Part shown: piece after piece, positions 41,506 to 49,066 of the stretch | How the letters are laid out: every line of letters starts with the position of its first letter | How positions within the stretch are numbered: the first letter of the stretch is position 1 | Assembly (NCBI GenBank): GCA_964384905.1 | Contig: CAYLND010000007.1 | Location: 1-53,174 of the forward strand | Source: Gp22-AA3 sp964384905 | GTDB lineage: Bacteria > Acidobacteriota > Polarisedimenticolia > Gp22-AA2 | Direction: 5' to 3' | DNA length: 53,174 nucleotides | Notes under the pieces: model-generated | Told to the model about the DNA's origin: nothing | Seen by the model: the letters and a program-made list of their open reading frames with translations, nothing else | Databases searched by the model: none | Made by a program: the position numbers and the translations under genes

Positions 41506-43323
41506 ATGACACGACGCGCGGCACGCCCGACAGTGGCTCTTCTGATGACCCTGACGCTCCTGCCCGGAGTGGGGACGCCGGCCGCCAGGGCCCAGGCGCC
41601 GCCCGCGGCGCCGCCGGCGGAAGCCCCGCCCGGCCCGCAGGCGCCCGCCGGCCCGCCTTACGTCCTGTCGCTGCAGGACTCCCTGAGAATGTCGCTGGAG
41701 AACAACCTGGACATCGCGGTGCGCAGCTACGATCCGCTCCAGAGCGAGTCGAAGGTCATCGTTTCGGAGGCGTTCCTCGATCCGTTCTTCTCCGGCTCCG
41801 CCACCGACAAGCAGGATCAGTTCAGCGGCTTCTCGGCCTTCGCGGCGGGCCGCTTCGACTCGACCGACAAGAACCATATCTACAACATCAGCTTCGAGGA
41901 CCCGCTCCTCACCGGCGGCCGCTATCGCATCGACGTGACTCCCAGCCACGAGGACACCCGGAGCAAGCTGATCGATGCGCTCGGCACGACGACCGACCTG
42001 GGCCTGCGGACCAATTACCGGGCGGAGTACCTTCTGACCTTCATGCAGCCCCTGCTCCGGAATTTCGGCAAGGCGGCCAACCGCGCGCTCATCATCGTGG
42101 CGCACAACAACCTGGGGATCAGCGAGGCGCAGTTCAGGCAGACAGTCCTCGACACGCTCTCGGCGACCGAGAAGGCGTACTGGGACCTCAACTTCGCCAT
42201 CATGGATCTGAAGACCCAGCAGGCGGCCCTGAAGCTGGCCCAGGACTTCCTGGGGGAGAACCGGATCAAGGTGCGGGTCGGCACGCTGGCGCCGATCGAG
42301 ATCACCCAGGCCGAGGCCGGCGTGGCCGACCGCGAGGAAGCGGTGATCACCGGCGAGAACCTGGTCCGGACCGCCGAGGACGCCCTGCGCAGGATCACCA
42401 ACGTGCCGAAGGACTCGCCGATCTGGGAGCAGCCGATCCAGCCGAGCGACGCTCCGCCTCTGGTCGAGGTCGATCCCGACATGAACGCCGCCGTCGCCAC
42501 CGCGCTCAAGTCTCGCCCGGACCTCGAGCAGGCGCGGCTCGATCTGAGCAGCCAGGAGGCGAACCTGCAGTTCCGCAGGAACCAGAAGCGCTGGGGCCTC
42601 GATTTCACCGGGACGTACGGCAATCCGGGGTTCGCGTCCTCGAACTATCACGACGCCATCACCGACCTCAACGACCGCCGGCAGACCAACTGGTCGGTCC
42701 TGCTGTCGATGAACGTCCCGCTCGGGAACCGGCTGGCGGACGCCAACTTTGCGGCCGCCGAGTACCAGGTGACGCAGTCGCGCTATCGACTGGAGACGGC
42801 GGAGCAAGGCGCCCGCGTCGAAGTGCGCAACGCGGTGCGGACGGTCACCACGAACCTGAAGCGCGTCAAGGCGGCCCAGGTGAACTCCCGGCTGCAGCGC
42901 GAGAAGCTGGACGCCGAGCAGAAGAAGTTCGAGAACGGCATGAGCACCTCGTTCCAGGTCCTGTCGTTCCAGACCGATCTCAGCACCGCCGAGAGTCGCG
43001 AGAACCAGGCGATCGTCGACTACAACAAGTCGCTGGTCGAGCTGCAGCGGGTGCAGGGCACCCTGCTCGAGGCCAAGAACATGACCATGCCCAGCAATGA
43101 CTCCCGCCGGACGATGCCATACCATCCCAGGACCCGGCTGGCCGACGTCCCCGGGATGGAGCTAAGACCGGCCGGGGCCGCCGGCGCCGCCGCGACGTCC
43201 GCTTTCTCCCTGCCCAGGGATTTCAGGTTCGACGGCATGGGGCCTGAGGCGCGCCGGCCCCTGCTCGAGCAGAAGGCAGGACCGGCGGGAAGCGCCGGCG
43301 AGGGCGGCTCCGGCGGTCGATGA
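41506..43323 (+). CDS. TolC-family outer-membrane efflux protein
   Basis: 605 residues, ATG 41506 with GAGGTG 5 bp upstream. A signal peptide (about 1-30, ending near ARAQA) is followed by a Pro/Ala-rich linker. The body carries two outer-membrane-efflux repeats: LSLQDSLRMSLENNLDIAVR near 50 and a second half with SRPDLEQARLDLSSQEANL and long alpha-helical heptads (YQVTQSRYRLETAEQGARVE). An extra C-terminal tail of about 80 residues (Pro/Gly/Arg-rich) is unusual for the family. TolC-type trimers form outer-membrane channels. The normal partners (membrane fusion protein, inner-membrane pump) are not adjacent; the next gene, overlapping by 4 bp, encodes a lipoprotein of the alkaline-phosphatase superfamily. 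Confidence 0.85.
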   Translation: MTRRAARPTVALLMTLTLLPGVGTPAARAQAPPAAPPAEAPPGPQAPAGPPYVLSLQDSLRMSLENNLDIAVRSYDPLQSESKVIVSEAFLDPFFSGSATDKQDQFSGFSAFAAGRFDSTDKNHIYNISFEDPLLTGGRYRIDVTPSHEDTRSKLIDALGTTTDLGLRTNYRAEYLLTFMQPLLRNFGKAANRALIIVAHNNLGISEAQFRQTVLDTLSATEKAYWDLNFAIMDLKTQQAALKLAQDFLGENRIKVRVGTLAPIEITQAEAGVADREEAVITGENLVRTAEDALRRITNVPKDSPIWEQPIQPSDAPPLVEVDPDMNAAVATALKSRPDLEQARLDLSSQEANLQFRRNQKRWGLDFTGTYGNPGFASSNYHDAITDLNDRRQTNWSVLLSMNVPLGNRLADANFAAAEYQVTQSRYRLETAEQGARVEVRNAVRTVTTNLKRVKAAQVNSRLQREKLDAEQKKFENGMSTSFQVLSFQTDLSTAESRENQAIVDYNKSLVELQRVQGTLLEAKNMTMPSNDSRRTMPYHPRTRLADVPGMELRPAGAAGAAATSAFSLPRDFRFDGMGPEARRPLLEQKAGPAGSAGEGGSGGR

Positions 43324-44756
43324 GCCGGCTTCGTCCGGCCCCGGCATACCGGTGGGTCGGGCAGCTGGCCGTAATCCTGCTCCTCTCCGGCCTCTCGGGA
43401 TGCGGCCCGGGGGCCCGACCGAACGTCCTGCTGGTCGTGATCGACACCGCGCGCGCCGACCGCCTCTCCGTCGACGGCTACGCGCGCCAGACCAGCCCCG
43501 AAATCGCGAAACTGGCCCGGGAAGGGGTCGTCTATGAACAGGCGTACACCCCGGCTCCCTGGACCCTTCCGGCGCACGCCAGCCTGTTCACCGGTCTCTA
43601 TCCCTCGTCCCACGGGGCCGACTCGGGGCACATGATCCTCGAGGACCGCCTGTACACCCTGGCGGAGGCGTTTCACGACGCGGGCTACCGCACGGCCGCC
43701 TACGCGGGCAACCCCTGGGTCGGCAGGCAGTACGGGTTCGGCCAGGGGTTCGACAGCTACGAGGAGGCCTGGCAGGGCACCAGCGGGGACGAGGAGGACG
43801 CCGGAGCTTCCCGGCTGAACTCCAGGATCGGCCACTGGCTCGAATGGCGGGAGTCGAGCCCCACCCGCGACCAGCCGTTCTTCATGTTCATCAATTACCT
43901 GGAACCACACCTTCCCTACAACCCCCCCGAGCCCGAGAGATCCCGCTTCCTCGCTCCCGGGACCGACACCGCGGACGTCGAGCGGCTGCGCCGGTTCGGG
44001 CACCCTCAGGAGCTTCGATACGTCCTCGGGCAGGATGGTCTGAGGCCCGGGGACCTCGCCATTCTGTCGGATCTCTACGACGGGGAGATCGCCTACGTCG
44101 ACCGCCGGGTGGGGGAGGTGGCCGGGTTCCTGAGGGCGCGCAGGCTCCTGGACGAGACGGTGGTCGTGATCACCTCGGATCACGGCGAGGCGATCGGCGA
44201 TCACGGCTTTCTGGACCACAAGCTGAACGTGTTCGAGGAGGTGCTGCGCATCCCCCTGGTCTTGCGCTATCCGCGGGCCATCGCGGCCGGGCAGCGCGTC
44301 GCCGGGCCGGTGATGCTCCAGGACCTCTATCCGACGCTCCTGGGCCTGGCCGGCATCCGGCCGCGCGTCGTCGCTCCGGGCGGTGACCAGGCCGCGCCCG
44401 AGGCCGTGCCGCTCCCGGGAGTGGCCGGCCTGCCTCGATCGGACCCGAGATCTTCGCCCGCGATCATCAGCGAGTTCGCGCGCCCGATCCAGTTCCTGGA
44501 GATCATGCAGCAGACCTTTCCGGAGACCCGGATCGAATCCTGGGACCGCGCCCTGGTGGCCTACCGGGCCGGCGGCGAGAAGCTGCACTGGGCCTCGAAC
44601 GGACGGCATCGGCTGTATGACCTGACCCGCGATCCGGCGGAGGAGCACGATCTCGCCGCCACCCGGCCGGAACGCGTCGCGGCGCTCGCGGCCCAGGTCG
44701 AAGCCTGGCTGCGACGACCCGCGGCGCGGCCGCCGCTCGCGCTTCCCTCGCATTGA
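43320..44756 (+). CDS. Sulfatase-like alkaline-phosphatase-superfamily lipoprotein
   Basis: 478 residues, start ATG overlapping the previous stop (ATGA). A lipobox LSGC (Cys28) follows an N-terminal hydrophobic stretch, so a lipoprotein is predicted. Superfamily metal ligands are visible: Asp42 in VVIDTARADRLS and the SDHGEAIGDHG segment. The sulfatase nucleophile site (normally C/S-x-P-x-R with formylglycine) reads WTLPAHASLFTG, with Thr82 in place of Cys. This places it with Thr-nucleophile phosphotransferase or phosphodiesterase relatives rather than classical formylglycine sulfatases. The substrate is unknown; a surface or periplasmic phosphoester or glycan is plausible. Coupling to the TolC-like gene implies they work together. 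Confidence 0.85.
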   Translation: MSRLRPAPAYRWVGQLAVILLLSGLSGCGPGARPNVLLVVIDTARADRLSVDGYARQTSPEIAKLAREGVVYEQAYTPAPWTLPAHASLFTGLYPSSHGADSGHMILEDRLYTLAEAFHDAGYRTAAYAGNPWVGRQYGFGQGFDSYEEAWQGTSGDEEDAGASRLNSRIGHWLEWRESSPTRDQPFFMFINYLEPHLPYNPPEPERSRFLAPGTDTADVERLRRFGHPQELRYVLGQDGLRPGDLAILSDLYDGEIAYVDRRVGEVAGFLRARRLLDETVVVITSDHGEAIGDHGFLDHKLNVFEEVLRIPLVLRYPRAIAAGQRVAGPVMLQDLYPTLLGLAGIRPRVVAPGGDQAAPEAVPLPGVAGLPRSDPRSSPAIISEFARPIQFLEIMQQTFPETRIESWDRALVAYRAGGEKLHWASNGRHRLYDLTRDPAEEHDLAATRPERVAALAAQVEAWLRRPAARPPLALPSH

Positions 44757-44790
44757 ACTCCATTTCTCCCGGAGCTCCCGGCACGCCCGA

Positions 44791-44966
44791 GGTGCCGGGG
44801 AGCGGGGCCGGCGGGGTCGCGGGGCACGGCTGCGCGCGCAACCGCTGCGCGGTGGATCGGCGCGCGCAGCCTCTGCTCGCTCGGCGCCTGCCCCACTGGA
44901 AAGCGTGGGGCCCCGTCGCCGGCTCGAAGGCCCCGCGATCCCGCCGGCCCCCCGCTCCCCCGCACC
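44791..44966 (+). repeat. Structured palindromic element, copy 3 (candidate ncRNA or MITE-like)
   Basis: Terminal arms 44791-44825 and 44930-44966 are nearly complementary over about 35 bp (two mismatches and a 2-nt insertion). They enclose P2, a perfect 12-bp stem GGCTGCGCGCGC / GCGCGCGCAGCC (44828-44839 with 44860-44871) with an inner CCGC-TGC-GCGG, and P3, CCCCAC / GTGGGG (44891-44910) around TGGAAAGC with outer GGCG / CGCC (44883-44886 with 44917-44920). The first junction is ACGG, as in copies 1 and 2, and the 3' junction ends CGGCTCGAAGG. It fills most of the 406-bp gap 44757-45162, starting 34 bp after the lipoprotein stop and ending 50 bp before the nuo promoter. No gene is seen in this gap. 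Confidence 0.78.
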
Positions 44967-45016
44967 GCATCACTCCGCCCGCCCCGCTCCGCACGCGCAC
45001 CATCCTCCCGCGCGCG

Positions 45017-45046
45017 TTGACACCCCGAGAAGCGCGGTGCTAGCAT
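45017..45046 (+). promoter_or_regulatory. Promoter of the nuo operon
   Basis: TTGACA (45017-45022), an 18-bp spacer and TAGCAT (45041-45046) with an extended -10 TG at 45038-45039. The leader to the nuoA GTG is about 110 nt. Confidence 0.65.
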
Positions 45047-45162
45047 GACGGCTTCCGTGCGGGCCATGCCGGTCGCATCGGGCCGGTATTTGTGAAAAAT
45101 ATCACGAAGTGGCGGGGCCTCCCGCGAACGCGTGGAGCGACCGCCGCGGGCCGGGAGACCGC

Positions 45163-45516
45163 GTGATCGATTACGTGCCGATCGGCCTCCAGGTCGCCCT
45201 GGCCGCGCTGCTCGCGGGTGCGATCCTCGGCCTGTCGACCCTCCTCGGCCGCCGGCGGGCGAGCCGCACCGACCTGACGCCGTACGAGTGCGGCGTCGAT
45301 CCCCTCGAGCCGGCGGGGAAGCGCTACACCATACGCTTCTACATGGTCGCGATGCTGTTCATCCTGTTCGACATCGAAGCCGCCTTCCTCTACCCATGGG
45401 CGACGGTGTTTCGCGACATGGGTCTGCCGGGGTTCTGGGAGATGGCGGTGTTCATCGGCGTGCTGGTGGCCGGCTACCTGTACTGCTGGCGGCGCGGCGC
45501 GCTGGATTGGGACTGA
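45163..45516 (+). CDS. nuoA: NADH-quinone oxidoreductase subunit A
   Basis: 117 residues from GTG 45163 (GGGAG 5-9 bp upstream); an earlier GTG at 45109 would add 18 unlike residues and was rejected. Three transmembrane helices are visible. The loop PYECGVDP with RYTIRFYMVAMLFILFDIEA is the NuoA signature; this loop forms part of the quinone site region. It opens the complex I operon. Normally nuoB follows; here nuoC starts 2 bp after the nuoA stop. Confidence 0.95.
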   Translation: MIDYVPIGLQVALAALLAGAILGLSTLLGRRRASRTDLTPYECGVDPLEPAGKRYTIRFYMVAMLFILFDIEAAFLYPWATVFRDMGLPGFWEMAVFIGVLVAGYLYCWRRGALDWD

Positions 45517-45518
45517 GC

Positions 45519-46061
45519 GTGGAAGGCCCGTTCATCGAGCCGGCGCCGCCGCGGTTCCTGATCGATCGGCTGAGGGAGCGCTTCCCGGCGGCGCTCCTGG
45601 AGGTCACCGAGTTCCGCGGCGAGATCACCGCCCTCGTCTCCAGGGACGCGATCCTCGAGATCGCCCGCGCTCTGAGAGACGATCCGGAGACGGCGTTCGA
45701 CATGCCGACGGTCGTCACCGGTCTGCACTTCCTGGACCGCGACTACGACTACGAGGTCCTCTATCATCTTTATTCCACCGCGAAGAACCACCGGCTGCGT
45801 CTCAAGATCCGCCTGAAGGAGAACGAGACGGTCGACAGCGTCACGCCGGTCTGGACCGGCGCCAACTGGCCCGAGCGCGAGGTGTACGACCTCGTCGGCG
45901 TGCGCTTCAAGGGGCATCCGGACCTTCGGCGGATCATCATGCCCGAGGACTACACGTACCATCCGCTGCGCAAGGACTTCGACGTCGAGGGCGTCCCTTC
46001 CGAGACGAGGACCCCCGGTCGCGCCGCCTCGCCAGGCTTCCGCGACATGGAGAGCGTCTAG
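45519..46061 (+). CDS. nuoC: NADH-quinone oxidoreductase subunit C
   Basis: 180 residues from GTG 45519; the frame is open upstream inside nuoA. The 30-kDa subunit signature is present: HLYSTAKNHRLRLKIRL, then PVWTGANWPEREVYDLVGVR, then FKGHPDLRRIIMPEDY and HPLRKDFDVEG. NuoC is a peripheral-arm scaffold subunit without cofactors. It is separate from NuoD, unlike the fused NuoCD of enterobacteria. The stop abuts the nuoD ATG directly. Confidence 0.95.
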   Translation: MEGPFIEPAPPRFLIDRLRERFPAALLEVTEFRGEITALVSRDAILEIARALRDDPETAFDMPTVVTGLHFLDRDYDYEVLYHLYSTAKNHRLRLKIRLKENETVDSVTPVWTGANWPEREVYDLVGVRFKGHPDLRRIIMPEDYTYHPLRKDFDVEGVPSETRTPGRAASPGFRDMESV

Positions 46062-47297
46062 ATGGAGCACCTGCCCTCGCCGCCCGCTCCCGCGATGCGG
46101 TCCGTCCCGCCCGAGACGGAGGACGCGCTGCACGGGGAGAAGATGGTGATCAACATGGGGCCGTCGCATCCCTCGACCCACGGGGTGCTGCGGCTGGTGC
46201 TGACCCTCGACGGCGAGGTGGTCACCTCGGTCCAGCCGCACGTCGGCTACCTGCACCGCGGCATGGAGAAGATCGCCGAGGGGATGACCTACAACCAGTT
46301 CGTTCCCTACACCGACCGGCTCGACTACCTCGCGCCGCTGTCCAACAACGTCGCCTACATCCTGGCGGTCGAGAAGCTCCTGGGTATCACGGTGCCGCCG
46401 CGCGCTCAGGTGATCCGCGTGATCTGCTGCGAGATCGCGCGCATCTCGGCGCATCTGCTCTGGCTGGGCACGGGCGCGCTCGACCTGGGAGCGGCGACCG
46501 TCTTTTTCCACACCTTCCGCGAGCGCGAGACGCTCTACAACATCATCGAGGCGCTCACCGGGGCCCGTCTCACTACATCGTACACGCGCGTCGGCGGGCT
46601 GATGCGCGATTTGCCCTCCGGCTGGACCGACCAGGTGCGGGCGTTCATCGACGCCTTCCCGGCCGCTCTCGACGAGGTCGACTCGCTCCTGACCCGGAAC
46701 CGGATCTGGATGAAGCGCACGCAGGGCGTCGGCCGGATCGGCGCCGCCGACGCCATCGCGCTCGGTCTGACGGGGCCGAACCTGCGCGGCACCGGCGTGG
46801 CGCACGACGTGCGCCGGACCGAGCCGTACAGCGGCTACGAGTCGTACGAGTTCGACGTGCCCGTGGGAAGCCAGGGGGACGCCTACGATCGCTACCTGGT
46901 CCGTCTCGAGGAGATGCGCCAGAGCACGCGCATCCTGGACCAGGCGCTGCGGCGTCTTCCCGACGGCGCCATCGCGGTCGACGATCCCAAGATCACCCTC
47001 CCGAAGAAGGAGCGCGTGCTGACCAGCATGGAGGAGCTGATCGAGCAGTTCATGCTGGTCACGGAAGGGATCAAGGGACCCCCCGGCGAGGTGTACCACG
47101 CCATCGAGGCTCCCAAGGGGGAGCTCGGGTTCTACATCAGGAGCGAGGGGGACAAATCGCCCTACCGGCTGCAGATCCGGTCGCCGTCGTTCATCAGCCT
47201 GCAGGCGATCGAGAAGATGGCGGTGGGGGGGCTGCTGTCTGATCTGATCGCCGTCATCGCCAGCCTCGACCCGGTGATGGGCGAGGTGGACCGGTGA
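46062..47297 (+). CDS. nuoD: NADH-quinone oxidoreductase subunit D
   Basis: 411 residues, the 49-kDa subunit family. Signatures: NMGPSHPSTHGVLRLVLTLD (quinone-site loop), HVGYLHRGMEKIAE, YTDRLDYLAPLSNN and GDKSPYRLQIRSPSF. NuoD forms the quinone-binding cavity together with NuoB, which is missing from this operon. The start is ATG 46062, directly after the nuoC stop with GGAGAG upstream; the end overlaps the nuoE GTG by 4 bp. Confidence 0.97.
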   Translation: MEHLPSPPAPAMRSVPPETEDALHGEKMVINMGPSHPSTHGVLRLVLTLDGEVVTSVQPHVGYLHRGMEKIAEGMTYNQFVPYTDRLDYLAPLSNNVAYILAVEKLLGITVPPRAQVIRVICCEIARISAHLLWLGTGALDLGAATVFFHTFRERETLYNIIEALTGARLTTSYTRVGGLMRDLPSGWTDQVRAFIDAFPAALDEVDSLLTRNRIWMKRTQGVGRIGAADAIALGLTGPNLRGTGVAHDVRRTEPYSGYESYEFDVPVGSQGDAYDRYLVRLEEMRQSTRILDQALRRLPDGAIAVDDPKITLPKKERVLTSMEELIEQFMLVTEGIKGPPGEVYHAIEAPKGELGFYIRSEGDKSPYRLQIRSPSFISLQAIEKMAVGGLLSDLIAVIASLDPVMGEVDR

Positions 47298-47767
47298 GCC
47301 TGCCCGTCCGCCCCGAGACCGACCGCAGGATCGACGCCCTCCTGGGCCGTTACCCGACGAAGGGCTCGGCGCTCCTTCCCGCCCTCTACGTCGTCCAGGA
47401 GGACATGGGGCATGTGTCCGGCGAATCGATGGAGTACGTCGCCGGAAAGATCGGGGTCTCCCCGGCGTTCGTGGCCGGCGTCGTGTCGTTCTACACGATG
47501 TTCCATCGCGCCCCCGTCGGCCGCCATCACATCCAGATCTGCCGCACGCTGCCGTGCGCGCTCCGGGGCGCGGACGGGCTGATGCGGCACGTGCAGGCCC
47601 GTCTCGGCATCCGCGACGGGCAGACGCGCGCGGACGGCAAGTTCTCGCTGGTCTCGGTCGAATGCCTGGCCGCCTGCGACCGGGCGCCCTTCATCCAAAT
47701 CAACGACCGGGAGCACGGGCCGGTCGACGCGGCCGCCCTGGACGCCCTCCTGAAAGGGCTGGAGTAG
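47294..47767 (+). CDS. nuoE: NADH-quinone oxidoreductase subunit E (2Fe-2S)
   Basis: 157 residues of the 24-kDa subunit family with a thioredoxin-like fold. The 2Fe-2S ligands are Cys83 and Cys88 (CRTLPC) and Cys124 and Cys128 (ECLAAC). It holds cluster N1a in the NADH-dehydrogenase module with NuoF and NuoG. The start is GTG 47294, overlapping the nuoD stop; nuoF follows 3 bp later. Confidence 0.96.
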   Translation: MSLPVRPETDRRIDALLGRYPTKGSALLPALYVVQEDMGHVSGESMEYVAGKIGVSPAFVAGVVSFYTMFHRAPVGRHHIQICRTLPCALRGADGLMRHVQARLGIRDGQTRADGKFSLVSVECLAACDRAPFIQINDREHGPVDAAALDALLKGLE

Positions 47768-47770
47768 AGC

Positions 47771-49060
47771 GTGGCCTTCGAGCCGATCCTGACGCGCAAC
47801 ATCAAGAAGCCGGGCTCCGACGGCATCGAGACGTACCTGGCGTCGGGCGGCTATCAGGGGCTGCGGAGGATCCTGAAGGAGCTGCCGCCCGAGAAGCTGG
47901 TCGAAGAGGTCAAGAGTTCCGGCCTGCGCGGCCGCGGCGGCGCCGGCTTTCCGACCGGCATGAAGTGGGGGTTCCTGCCCAAGACGAAGGACAAGCCCCG
48001 CTATCTGTGCGTCAACGCCGACGAGAGCGAGCCCGGCACGTTCAAGGACCGCCTGCTGATCGAGAAAGACCCGCATCTCGTCCTGGAGGGGATCATCCTT
48101 TCCGCCTACGCCATCGAGTGCCACCTCGCCTTCTTCTACATCCGCGGGGAGTTCCATCAGGGGTACCGCACCTTCGAGCGGGCGGTCGGAGAGGCCTACG
48201 CCAGGGGGTTCCTGGGGAGGAACATCCTGGGGAGCGGGTACGACCTCGATGTCCTCATCTACAGGGGGGCCGGGGCGTACATCTGCGGCGAGGAGACGGC
48301 GCTCCTGGAGTCGCTCGAGGGCAAGCGCGGCTACCCACGCATCAAGCCGCCGTTCCCGGCCGTGGTCGGTCTGTACGGCTGTCCGACGATCATCAACAAC
48401 GTCGAGACCCTCGCCAACGTCACGCTGATCGCCGAGCGCGGCGCCGCCTGGTTCGCCTCGATCGGAAGACCCCCGAAGAACACGGGGCCGAAGCTGTTCT
48501 GCCTGTCGGGGCACGTGAAGCGTCCCGGCGTGTTCGAAGCGCCCCTGGGGGTGCCGTTCCTCGAGCTCCTGAACGAGTACGCCGGCGGCATGGCGCACCC
48601 GGATCGGCCGCTCAAGGCGGCCGTGCCCGGCGGCTCCTCCATGAAGATCCTGCCGGCGTCGAAGTGCGACGTGCTGATGGATTTCGACTCGCTCGCGGCG
48701 GCCGGCACGTCCCTCGGCTCGGCCGGCGGCATCGTCATGGACAGCGGCACCTGCATGGTCGGCGCGCTCCTGAACATCGCCCGCTTCTACGCGCACGAGT
48801 CGTGCGGCCAGTGCACGCCCTGCCGCGAGGGGACCGGCTGGATCGTGAAGATCCTGTCGCGTCTCGAGCGCGGCGAGGGGCGCGGCGAGGATGTCGGCCT
48901 CCTGGTGGACATCGCCGTGAAGATCGAGGGGAACACGATCTGTCCGTTCGGCGAGGCGATCGCGTGGCCCGTCGACTCGTACGTCAGGACGTTCCGCGAC
49001 GAATTCGAGGAGCATGCGCGGCGCGCGGCCTGCCCGATGCGGGCCGTCGCGGCGCGCTGA
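47771..49060 (+). CDS. nuoF: NADH-quinone oxidoreductase subunit F (NADH/FMN-binding)
   Basis: 429 residues of the 51-kDa family. The FMN/NADH loop GLRGRGGAGFPTGMKW (about 51-66) and the segment GAGAYICGEETALLESLEG (about 167-185) are complete. The N3 4Fe-4S ligands are Cys345, Cys348 and Cys351 (ESCGQCTPCREG) plus Cys391 (TICPFG). It oxidises NADH and passes electrons through the chain toward quinone. The start is GTG 47771; nuoG follows after 6 bp. Confidence 0.97.
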   Translation: MAFEPILTRNIKKPGSDGIETYLASGGYQGLRRILKELPPEKLVEEVKSSGLRGRGGAGFPTGMKWGFLPKTKDKPRYLCVNADESEPGTFKDRLLIEKDPHLVLEGIILSAYAIECHLAFFYIRGEFHQGYRTFERAVGEAYARGFLGRNILGSGYDLDVLIYRGAGAYICGEETALLESLEGKRGYPRIKPPFPAVVGLYGCPTIINNVETLANVTLIAERGAAWFASIGRPPKNTGPKLFCLSGHVKRPGVFEAPLGVPFLELLNEYAGGMAHPDRPLKAAVPGGSSMKILPASKCDVLMDFDSLAAAGTSLGSAGGIVMDSGTCMVGALLNIARFYAHESCGQCTPCREGTGWIVKILSRLERGEGRGEDVGLLVDIAVKIEGNTICPFGEAIAWPVDSYVRTFRDEFEEHARRAACPMRAVAAR

Positions 49061-49066
49061 GACGCG

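Noticed and set aside
45000..45520. A frameshifted or hidden nuoB near nuoA
   Set aside because: No frame between the promoter and nuoC contains the NuoB Cys-Cys and GxCAxxG-type motifs, and nuoA and nuoC are nearly contiguous.
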